This document shows positions 7,851 through 15,557 of a stretch of 15,557 bases of DNA, one piece after another (the first letter of the stretch is position 1; the number at the start of each line of letters is the position of its first letter). The notes under the pieces were generated by a model. It saw only the letters and a program-made list of their open reading frames with translations. It had not been told where the DNA came from and ran no database searches. The stretch spans positions 1 through 15,557 of the forward strand of contig VKHC01000200.1 in assembly GCA_015143735.1 (NCBI GenBank), read 5' to 3'. A program made the translations under genes and the position numbers. The stretch comes from Synura sp. LO234KE. Taxonomy: Eukaryota; Sar; Synurophyceae; Synurales; Mallomonadaceae.

Positions 7851-8055
7851 TCACGCTGAAGATGTAGTCGTGGACGAATCAGACAGCATAATAGGGAGCT
7901 CAAGGACAGTTTGTTCAAGTTTGTGTAGGCTAATTATAACGTAACCGAACAACGTGGACAACTGCTTTTCGCCAAAAAACTCCTTCATAAAAAGATCGAG
8001 TTTGCCAGTCTTCTCCTGATACGAAGTGCTCAAGTAAGCGCAAGAAATAGAATAT
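7851..8055 (-). pseudogene. possible end of Copia integrase and linker
   Basis: The frame contains AYLSTSYQEKTGKLDLFMKE and later LFGYV. The order AY...GKLD...GY resembles the integrase C-terminal motif that precedes reverse transcriptase in Copia polyproteins, and position and strand agree. The match is short and degraded, so the call is tentative. No integrase catalytic core is visible further upstream. Confidence 0.35.
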
Positions 8056-8590
8056 TAAATCCACTGGTAACCAGAATAATGTCCTTCTCTTTATGCAATT
8101 TTACAGGCACTCCGCGACTTCTTTGGAAAAGGATTCAGGTGTAGACCAGAAGGAGATTGATCAGGAAGGTATATGAATAAGTCACGGACATCTACTTTAG
8201 GATCAGTCTCCCATAGACCCCGCGGAAGCCGGCGAGAAGCAGAACTTTGGTGGTGGGGCGGGTGTCCTTGGATGAGATCTCCCCTTGGATTAGGAAAGCT
8301 GTTCAGGTGACGTGGTCGTTGGTGCGATGAACGCAGAGAGAGATGCAAAACGTGCCCGTGCCCAAGGCGGAGTGCAGGGGGAGGAGCCGGAACAGCAGTG
8401 AAGTTGAACGCAGACTGTCCTTCTGCCCAGGTCAGCCGCCGAGAGACAACGGAGGCCCGCTGCGGAGAGCGCGAGCAATGTGTCTCGGGGATACCCGAAA
8501 AATCTCAACTGCTCCCGAAGGGTGTTCATGTTGGAGAGGGTGTGTGGCATCGCCGTAAAACTCTTTCGCTCATCTCAACTTCTTAATTAC
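8056..8590. other. GC-rich patch with overlapping short ORFs, unrecognised
   Basis: Roughly 8170-8560 is clearly richer in G and C than its surroundings. The minus strand has an ATG ORF (8290-8550, MPHTLSNMNTLREQLRFFGY...) and an overlapping frame (8091-8348). In a third frame, TGTFCISLCVHRTND and, past a TGA, FLIQGEISSKDTRPTTKVLL look protein-like. The three frames together suggest a frameshifted old gene or insertion on the minus strand. I recognise no family. Chance ORFs in GC-rich DNA are a real alternative. Confidence 0.3.
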
Positions 8591-8788
8591 ACGCGGCGAA
8601 GTAGGTCCTTCTAATCCCTCCTCATACTTTGCTCCGTAGGACACTTCATTCGTTTCTTCATTCGGAAGTATCAATACCCGACCACACATCGTCATTCTCA
8701 AGTCCTTGTCATCATACACTCTCGATACCCAGTAAAGTAACCCACCCTCAGGATCACTGTGGATAGAGTCTCTCGAATGAGTAAGCAT
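8570..8788 (-). CDS. hypothetical small ORF
   Basis: This is a 72-codon ORF, MLTHSRDSIHSDPEGGLLYW..., open for 14 further codons upstream of the ATG. Amino-acid composition is plausible for a real protein (mixed charged and aromatic residues, no low complexity). There is no recognisable motif, and no splice or promoter signal tells whether it is expressed. It could also be another decayed piece of a mobile element, given its neighbours. Confidence 0.2.
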   Translation of the reverse strand: MLTHSRDSIHSDPEGGLLYWVSRVYDDKDLRMTMCGRVLILPNEETNEVSYGAKYEEGLEGPTSPRVIKKLR

Positions 8789-11700
8789 CTTCGCAGTACA
8801 CGACTCATTTAATATATGACGCTCTTCAATTTAACACACTCTTCATCCCTCACTTCATCTTCACAGAGCTATGCTATTTGGCAGGTTTACAGGGCAGCTG
8901 TTTGGTGAGTTTACGATGGCTATGAGGGTCTACGGGTGCTATGTCTATGTCAGATGTGCATCGCGGGAGTGTTGTGAAGTGCTGGGAACATGACAGGTAC
9001 ACAGGTACGATGCCTAGTCGCGGGGGAATATCAATGTGTGAACGAGACGTGGAGGTTGGACAGGTGCATCTAGAAACACGAATCATTAAGGAATCTACAT
9101 GGCAGTGGCGATATAAGGCGTATGGGGACCTCAGGGCATCATTTTATGGCATGGGTGAAAGGGTTGTGTGTTAACCTGAGGGCACGGCGACACTTGAGCA
9201 ACAGTGAGGTGGCACTGTGACACCCAGATCTCTCAGTAGCCGTCAGGAGCTTTGTGGGACATCCTGATGCGAGATTGGGGTCATATAAAAGTTGGAAGGC
9301 TCAGATAACACTTGGATGAGGTACTCAAATGGTTATCTTAAGTTCAGGGACCTACCTGTTCAAGTTGTTCAAGTCGTTGGGAGGGTCCATTTGTGGGGGA
9401 AGAAATTATGAAGGTTAAGAGCTTATAGGACGAAATGAAAAGCACTTTTGAGTGGAAATCAGGTATTGGGACATGGATGTTGATGGAAAATCGTTTTACC
9501 TCCAAGATGTTGCGGCTGGAGCAAGATTTTGAACTTGGGAGGAGCTGGTTCCAAAAGTGTGTTCCGAGAGGTGGGTATAGGGCTCACAGCTGGACTGAAT
9601 TAAGATGTGGAGCTTTTATTTTGTGTAAGAGCTGTCAGATATGTCGAGATTCGAGGCTATTTGGTGGAGAAATGGTGGAGTTGGAAGTTTTCGGCACTTT
9701 TGGGGTCTGAATTTTGGAGGTCGATACACAAAGAGAATTGGTTAGAAATATTTTGGGAAAATGTTTTGTTACTGACCCGAATATTATATGCCAAAGAGAT
9801 TTTTCTATCTCTATGTATTTCTTGACTTCTGAAATTACCGTTTCTGGTCGATTTTGTCAATTTAAAATTTTGTGCCTTCAAATTGCAATTTCCTGTAATT
9901 TCTGTTACGGGGGAATAATGTTATTTATGCTTGATCAGAAATGGATTATTTTACCTGACTTCATGCACTGCTTGATATGATATCCTGTTTCTACAAGAAA
10001 CACTTTGAATTTGTGTTCAAAATCGATATCACGTGCTGGTGTCCCCACGTTTTGGATACGCTTCGTTTGCTTACGTAACTAATTCAGATTTTTGGCTTGA
10101 ACTTATCTAAAGGCGCTGAGACGCTTTCTGTCTTGTTCCTAATTGAATTTTGCAATTAGCTACCCGGTGATTAGCTCTAGTGGTCTGCACTACGAAATGG
10201 TTACCAAACTCAGAGGCTGTCTCTGAGAAAAGTTAGCGATTGGCGATTTTAGGTTGGTTCAGTGCCCGAAGTCTATCTTAAGAGCATTATAAATCCTGCC
10301 TGAGGCACTTTCCATATTCAGAGCGTTTTGGGGCATCGACTTCGGCACAGAAGAAATGCCTCATCAATCGGTACGATCTTTTAATCCGGATAGCCCAGCG
10401 CTGCTAAAGATAAAATTTAAAGAAATAGTTTAGAGAATGGACTTGACAACACCAACACGCAGTATTTCCTGACTATGGAAACATATATCAATTAGAGTTT
10501 ACTAATATTCGTAGTTAAAATATGTGTGTATTAGTTCAGTCCTTTCTAGTATAAAATATTTAATCAAGCTTTCATTGACGTATGTTTCCATGCTAATATT
10601 CCGTTGTCGTTCCAGCAGGGAGCCTCTCCCTTATTGCCTTGGCTGGCGTCCCTCTTGTCTAGTGCTTGCTTTAGTGGTGATCTCTCAAACGGTAGCAATT
10701 TCAAAGATTTTTGTATCGCTATTGACGGGTAGCCATTCCTTGCCTTCTTGGGAGTGGGACGAAGAAGAGTGTGAATCGGTCAGTCTTGAAACTGCCCCAG
10801 AGCAATGCCCGCTTCCTCTTCTCTCTAGTTTCCCACCTAAACGTTTTACTTTTTCTTCTCTCCAGCGTGGCTGTGACATGTGAGTCTCTGACTTGTAATA
10901 GTGAAAAGGCGTTGTGATTTCAATCAGCTCGTGAATTCTCCGGAGAAGAGCTCGAGTCATACTACATGAGGGTGCTGAAGTGATCAACGTTTTGAGATCT
11001 CATATGAGATGCTTAACAATAATTTGGTACAAAGTTAAACTCGGTTTGCAAACTAATTCTTGGGCTAGTTATCTGGTCAACTTTTGTGGTTAAGAATTGG
11101 TTTCTACACCCAGGTTTTCTCTGACCTTCACTGGGGAAATGCCAGATTATCACCTTACACAAAAAAAGAACAGTGTCACTCATTCAGGACGAGCACTTTG
11201 TTGGAGCCTGACAAGCAAACAAGCTTCTTGGAACGGTTTTTCTAGCGATTGTGGGAGAGACTGAGGAAGGAAAAGTGTTCTTCCATTAGTAATTAGAACG
11301 AGAGTAGTTGCTAGCTAGGCACTTTAATGATACCTAGACGTTGCTCATTATCTAACGGATATTTTGCATTAATGCGTATGTTGCATTTCATGTTTTTAAA
11401 TACTATCATGTACGACTACCTTTATATATCTACACTAGTCTTATTACCGTAATACGTGTTGAACTAGGAGTTGAAGTCGCGCTGGCCGACGTCGACATTT
11501 GCTTCACTTTATCTCAGTTAATTATTAATCTGTTGAAAGTAAGGTCTTGAGCTATTTGACCGAAAAGTTAACTTCTTAGAGCTACTGTTCAGACGCATAA
11601 AGCTAGTGAACAATTTAGTAGATAGGAGGATTTGAGATATTTGGATTCAATAGGAATTTACGGCTGGTGGCGAGTCGCCGCGCACGTAATTTTATAGGTA

Positions 11701-12127
11701 ATTGAAATGGGATTTCAGCTGCCAAATCAAATGGTTCTAACAGGTGGTCGTAAAGAATTTCCGATTCTGACACGTTTAATCACGCCCCGGAAGCTTCAGG
11801 ATCTAGGTCGATCACTGGCAGAGCGAAAACGCATATACATTAAAGTAAATACGCCTGAGTTCAAGGGTTGGAAATGTCAGTTTTATTCTGGACTTAGTCG
11901 ATTTCAAAGAGCTTGACCACACAGTAGTCCCTGTCGGAGTCCAGATTTTAGCAGATTCTGGAGGGAGGGCACTTCTTCTGCGTCACCGGATCAACTCAAG
12001 GGCATAATGATAGACAGCACCGAGCTAATCCGTGTTGCTAGTGCCGAACTCAACTCTCACACCCACTCCGGGTGACCAGGAGTGGTGATAACGGGTCCCT
12101 ACAATGGACGAATAGACGTAGTGGCAA
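8789..12127. other. 3.3-kb stretch with no recognised gene
   Basis: I see no domain motif, RNA gene or clear repeat here. Short ORFs occur at 8941-9174 (+), 9435-9710 (+), 10524-10883 (+), 10685-10987 (-) and 11707-11916 (+). The last two have somewhat hydrophilic, protein-like composition, but none shows a known signature or a second exon with matching phase. AT-rich DNA dominates. It may be old mobile-element debris or ordinary intergenic sequence. Confidence 0.45.
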
Positions 12128-12151
12128 CCCTAACCCTAACCCTAACCCTAA
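12128..12151 (+). repeat. interstitial telomere-type repeat (CCCTAA)4
   Basis: Four exact copies of CCCTAA (TTAGGG on the other strand) follow an AA that may be part of a fifth. DNA to the left is AT-rich and DNA to the right is more GC-rich, so the repeat sits at a change in composition. It could be a scar of double-strand break repair, a former chromosome-end fusion, or the edge of an element that targets telomeric repeats. Confidence 0.85.
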
Positions 12152-13302
12152 AATGAGGAAAGCCATCGGGTCAGGATATAAAGGATTGCCAAGTCAGATC
12201 GCCGGAGCATGACACACGGCTGCATCACCCGGCTGCTTGGATTCCAGTTCTCATCTCACGTTCCCCGAGCCCGGACTGTTAGTTGTTTTGGATTAAACCA
12301 CGCAGCATTTCTACTTTGCCGTGCACATCATTGCGAGCTTCTGTCCCCTTCGCCAGGCGGTAAAGGTGTTCATCACATCTCTCTCACTCTCGCAGCCATT
12401 TCTCTACTGTGACACTGGACCGATCGCACGCCAGACCTCGGCAACAGGCGGTTCTACTGACAGGATTACTTCGCGCCCTTTGGGATTATCAGCCATCGGC
12501 CACTGAAAGTCGTTTGTTGCTACGTATGCCTGATTTTCCCCTAGTACAGTCCCTCCGCGCCTCTCGTTCTTTTTTTCCAGTGATGCTACCGAGTGGCTCC
12601 ATGAAACGGTGCGGCTTCAACTCTTTACGTATTTCTCGCTGGCACACAGCAGGCCAACCCCCATACTCCCGGCGATGTACTCCTCTACAGAGCTAAGCAT
12701 GCACCTCTCGCACTCCTCCGCCCGGACGCGGTTGTCTCTACGACGGAGTATCTATAGGAGAACATCGCCTTGAAGCCTCCTTCACCGAACACACGCTGAC
12801 GGAATGCTTTCCGGTGTTGGAGCTCTGTGCAACGCCTGGACCTGGAGAGACTTTTTACAGGAAAACCACTACTTGTTCTCATCGAAGAGCGGATACAATT
12901 TCTCCGTCGGGTTCACGCACAGTGTACGCGGAACCTCAACAAAGTTCAGCGCCTCCTAGAATGTCACCATAGTAGCAGCGAGAGCTGCACTCATATTGTC
13001 GCTGTTTGCCTCCTCAAACAGACGTTAGGACGACATATACGACCAAACATCCATTCCAACAGCCTCGTGCACCGTCAGGGTTTAACAACAGGAGCGGTAC
13101 CACGCCACCACAGACAAAGAGCAACAACTACTTCCAAAACTCACCCAGCTTGTTCTGTCCCCATATGGACATAGACTCTGTCCTAACCTCGGTTATTGGA
13201 ACTCCACCCAACGGGCTGAACTCTCCACTGTACTCCTTCCCTAGAACTTCTCTGAAGAGATCACGTCCGTCCTTGTGGACTCCTCTAGGTCATTAGTGAT
13301 GA
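12152..13302. other. moderately GC-rich stretch with broken ORFs, unrecognised
   Basis: Open frames occur at 12409-12696, 12827-13174 and 13006-13296 on the plus strand. In the frame starting ATG at 12802, NAWTWRDFLQENHYLFSSKS is protein-like but stops within about 53 codons. The pattern of adjacent protein-like pieces in shifting frames, leading into an RNase H-like ORF, suggests one decayed retroelement. No reverse transcriptase motif could be found to confirm it. Confidence 0.3.
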
Positions 13303-13590
13303 TATGTCGAAGACAACAATGCCTCTGTGGACACAGCGGGGGCCTCTCGATCCACCAACAACACGGGGGAAATCAGCGCAATCTATTATGCTATCGAGTG
13401 GTATGGTGAGAATACCATGATGAATGCTTCTGAGACCCCTCGCCAATTTAATCTAATCAACGACAACGAATACTGCGCTCATTTCTTCAAAGACAACTTG
13501 CCAATTATTCAGCGACTTCGCCAACTACTTCAAGACGTGCACCGGCACCGGCAGCACCATCTGGCTATCTTCTAAATCAAAGCACATATA
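13303..13590 (+). pseudogene. RNase H-like domain fragment, broken
   Basis: The open frame to the TAA at 13573-13575 contains STNNTGEISAIYYAIEWYGE and FNLINDNEYCAHFFKDNLPI. This fits RNase HI: the Glu in NNTGE and the Asp in NDNEY match the second and third catalytic acids. Just past the stop, in frame, lies IKAH, matching the basic loop K-x-H before the last catalytic Asp. The stop plus loss of similarity beyond it mark a truncated copy. The first catalytic Asp is not clearly in this frame. RNase H in this setting most often comes from a retroelement. A captured cellular RNase H gene is the alternative. Confidence 0.5.
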
Positions 13591-13992
13591 TGTGTTTCGA
13601 GCTGGGTTTGCTGTTTACGCTTACCATTTCGAAATTCATACACTTCCAATTATCCAAACGGATTCAATTATGCTTCAATCCATTATATTTAAACATTAGA
13701 CAATAAATTTTATATGGGCGCTTCAACCGCGGAAGCCCTTGAAAATGTGAGCGCGGATCGACTCGTGCTCGTGCTCCTCCAGCGAGCTCACCAGTATAAA
13801 ACCGGCTTGGTGTCGCCATAGTCGACCACGTCCTTCCGACCCTCCCCCTAATCCTCATCGTCGTCCAAAAAGTCGGTCCTCTCCGCACTCCTATCGGGAT
13901 CCTCGTCGCCCTCTTTGTGTCTCGCTCTTATAGGCGACTCTATGCGGTATTTTGTAAGTGTGACGTGAACGTCATGCCTTGTTGGGGATCAA

Positions 13993-14454
13993 ATGTCTTC
14001 TCCCGGTGTAGCAGGCACCCGGAGCTCCACACACTATATCACGAGACCTGCCATTTTGTTCGATAGGGAGCGAGTGGTTTTTTCGATGGGGATTGCGACT
14101 ATTATGTCTCTTTTTTCGTTGTTATCACCATTTGACCTCCTCGCCGAAATAAACTATAAGATTTTTGGGAATCCCTGTAGCATGAGGAGCAACCCGGGCG
14201 AACGGCGCGTGGACACCTCCTCCACGCGAGGGACGTGTCGACCGGGGTGCGAGCGGGCCGGTGACACAGCGTCGTTCAAGGGTCCGAGGAGTAGCTGGGT
14301 CAGCAGCCGACTTCAGCTCCAAGGCGCAGCATTTATAGAAAGTGGCTTTATCGTTGGTCACCCAAATCGCATCAATCCTACTGACAAAGAGGAGCCGATT
14401 TTCGCTCTAACAACTTCAATACTTGTACCGAGTCGTTTGCGATCAAATTTTTGA
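13993..14454 (+). CDS. hypothetical ORF, 153 codons
   Basis: The ORF starts at an ATG (MSSPGVAGTRSSTHYITRPA...) and ends before a TGA. It has a hydrophobic segment near residues 31-52 (SMGIATIMSLFSLLSPFDLL) and an Arg-, Gly- and Ser-rich middle that corresponds to a GC-rich patch. No domain is recognised. The length is notable for this region, but a GC-rich patch with few stops can produce this by chance, and the opposite strand is also open over part of it. Confidence 0.22.
   Translation: MSSPGVAGTRSSTHYITRPAILFDRERVVFSMGIATIMSLFSLLSPFDLLAEINYKIFGNPCSMRSNPGERRVDTSSTRGTCRPGCERAGDTASFKGPRSSWVSSRLQLQGAAFIESGFIVGHPNRINPTDKEEPIFALTTSILVPSRLRSNF
14206..14228. repeat. perfect 8-bp hairpin
   Basis: CGCGTGGA at 14206-14213 pairs with TCCACGCG at 14221-14228 around a 7-nt loop. 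It lies in a GC-rich patch. There is no T-run after it, and no function is indicated. Confidence 0.7.
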
Positions 14455-14900
14455 GAGATTGAAATAATAAGAATTTTCAAGCTCGTTACTTGCTACTAGG
14501 GTCGTGACGAAACTCAATAGAATCCGAGTAGGAAAATGCTTAGATGCCATGGGTCTTGGAGGCGGAAATTTAAACAAGCTTTCAATACAACTACTAGTAC
14601 CAGTAGGCAATGACAGCGTCGTCCTAAAATATAGGAGCTGAGAGCTCTCCACTCGAACATTGGGCAGGATGGCTGAAGGAGCAACGCTCACAATCGGGAA
14701 AGGTATATTAGTTCCTTACTACTTGACTTAACCGTTAGATATTAGTGGAGTGCCAGTATCGCTCAGTATTCTTTCATACAGTCCACGAAATATTACAGCA
14801 AAACATCAGGCAATATATCGAGGACATGCTGTAAGCATGACGGTTTCCAGATCAAAATTAAATATATCCAAAACCAGACACGATGAATATTTGGTACATT

Positions 14901-14978
14901 TTAGAAGTAGCTTCCGAGCGAGATAAGCAACTCATTCATCTCCGGAGAGCGAGCGTAACTAAGAGCGTTCCTATCATC
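14901..14978 (-). other. terminal ankyrin exon
   Basis: The acceptor ACGACAG ends at 14979. The exon encodes DDRNALSYARSPEMNELLIS LGSYF and a TAA, 25 residues. It is a shortened capping repeat like exon 6 of the + strand gene. Confidence 0.8.
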
Positions 14979-15557
14979 CTGTCGTAACGCAAGTGCAGCG
15001 GTTCGATAAAGGTGTTGTAAGTCATTTAAATTGGTTGGTAGGTAGAGTTTACCTCATCTCGATGAGTCACATCGACGCCATGATCGAGCAAGATTTTGGA
15101 AATAGCGATGAAGTTATGATTCACGGCCCAGTGCAACGCTGTTTTCCCCGACTAAATCAACCAACATCGATACAAGCCATGTGAGCGAAAATAACCAACT
15201 CAGCTGTGGAATGGATATGCACTGTAACTTACATTATCCAGAGAATTCACGTTGGCCCCGCGGTTGAGCAGTAAAGTTACCGTTTCCGTCGCCCCGATGT
15301 GACTGGCGATCAACAGTGACGTAGCTCCGCGCTGATGTACAGCAAATTGGTTAAAACGATAAATTAACGGCGAAAAATCCACTCTGTCCATTTTCGAGGA
15401 GACATGACGCGACTCAAATTAACCAGACTTCCATCGCGTACATAGATTCTATATAATGAGGTTTAACCCTTCCCCTGCCATCTTACGTGGTCTCTGTCGT
15501 CAACAGCAGCTCCCATGTCCAGCAGCACTTCTACATTATCCGTTTTCGTTAAATAAA
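14901..15557 (-). CDS. second ankyrin repeat gene, 3' part (runs off the window)
   Basis: Minus-strand exons are 15487-15557 (partial), 15331-15233, 15151-15053 and 14978-14901, ending in TAA at 14903-14901. All introns are GT-AG (155, 81 and 74 nt) and all phase 0. The visible 114 residues hold the second half of one ankyrin repeat, two complete 33-residue repeats and a C-terminal capping repeat. Ankyrin repeats bind protein partners, and no catalytic domain is visible in this part. The exon plan (99 nt, phase 0, junction just before G-x-T-A/S-L) equals that of the + strand gene at 3678-4607, though the repeats are much more diverged. The upstream part may carry another domain, possibly an ADP-ribosyltransferase by analogy, but that lies outside the window. 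Confidence 0.8.
15053..15151 (-). other. ankyrin exon, 99 nt
   Basis: The acceptor TTGATTTAG ends at 15152. The exon encodes SGKTALHWAVNHNFIAISKI followed by LLDHGVD and VTHRDE, 33 residues with the classic TALHWA motif. The donor is GTAAAC (15052-15047). Confidence 0.87.
15233..15331 (-). other. ankyrin exon, 99 nt
   Basis: The acceptor TGTACATCAG ends at 15332. The exon encodes RGATSLLIASHIGATETVTL followed by LLNRGAN and VNSLDN, exactly 33 residues. The donor is GTAAGT (15232-15227). It is a canonical ankyrin repeat with the usual LLNRGANVN end. Confidence 0.85.
15487..15557 (-). other. partial ankyrin exon at the window edge
   Basis: The second half of a repeat is visible: TKTDNVEVLLDMGAAVDDRD-H, with donor GTAAGA (15486-15481). 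The first half continues beyond 15557. Confidence 0.72.

Larger units (their letters stand above)
5475..8055 (-). mobile_element. truncated, decayed Ty1/Copia LTR retrotransposon
   Basis: Read on the minus strand, the order is possible integrase end, reverse transcriptase, RNase H, polypurine tract, 3' LTR. This is the Copia order. Gag, protease, most of integrase and the 5' LTR are not seen anywhere in the window, so the element is truncated at its 5' end near 8055. At least five frameshifts and several stops break the polyprotein, so it is dead. It appears to be an old insertion in the DNA between the two ankyrin genes. Confidence 0.8.
13591..14900. other. stretch with no firmly recognised gene
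   Basis: This contains a TATAAAA at 13795-13801, an unassigned plus-strand ORF (13993-14454), a perfect hairpin (14206-14228) and a series of short frames on the plus strand from about 14469 to 14930 that run antisense to the end of the second ankyrin gene. None has a known motif. The 3' untranslated region of the minus-strand ankyrin gene must begin just below 14901. Confidence 0.4.

Noticed and set aside
9435-9881. Overlapping short ORFs on both strands
   Set aside because: No motif, no partner exons, and both strands are equally open, as expected by chance.
10524-10987. Overlapping plus (119 codons) and minus (100 codons) ORFs
   Set aside because: Neither has a recognisable domain or a splice partner, so I cannot choose between them or support either.
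13795-13801. TATAAAA as a promoter
   Set aside because: No supported gene starts downstream at a fitting distance.
1-15557. CRISPR arrays, rRNA or tRNA genes, bacterial operons
   Set aside because: No regularly spaced repeats, no tRNA B-box or cloverleaf, no rRNA signature. Introns and Copia sequences point to a eukaryotic nuclear genome.

Overview
The window is nuclear DNA from a eukaryote. The genes are split by GT-AG introns with GTAAG-type donors, a decayed Ty1/Copia retrotransposon is present, and there is a short run of the TTAGGG/CCCTAA telomere-type repeat. The domain content (arginine-type ADP-ribosyltransferase, SAM, ankyrin) suggests a protist or other lineage with expanded signalling families. 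The species cannot be named from the sequence alone.

Layout. Positions 1-1004 are AT-rich, with one possible coding exon near 86-158. Positions 1005-4805 on the + strand hold a multi-exon gene that I assembled from ORF phases and splice signals. It encodes about 532 residues in the order ADP-ribosyltransferase (R-S-E class), SAM domain, proline-rich linker and ankyrin repeats. Its two central ankyrin exons are 99-nt, phase-0 units that were duplicated together with flanking intron sequence. A 612-bp insertion flanked by a 10-bp direct repeat sits exactly at the splice acceptor of the first unit, and the direct repeat rebuilds that acceptor. Positions 5475 to about 8055 hold a 3'-terminal, frameshifted Copia element on the - strand: LTR, polypurine tract, RNase H, reverse transcriptase and a possible end of integrase. 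Positions 8056-14900 are mostly unrecognised. They contain a GC-rich patch, four CCCTAA repeats at 12128-12151 and a broken RNase H-like ORF near 13303-13590. Positions 14901-15557 on the - strand hold the last four exons of a second ankyrin gene, running off the window end. Its two complete internal exons are again 99 nt, phase 0, with one ankyrin repeat each.

How the parts relate. The two ankyrin genes point tail to tail across about 10 kb of degraded mobile-element and unassigned DNA. The + strand gene joins a NAD-dependent arginine-type ADP-ribosyltransferase to two protein-interaction modules. This uses the same parts as tankyrase (ankyrin, SAM, ADP-ribosyltransferase) but in the reverse order and with a different catalytic class. 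The likely logic is that SAM and ankyrin regions choose partners or substrates for the catalytic domain. This is inference from domain content, not from data.
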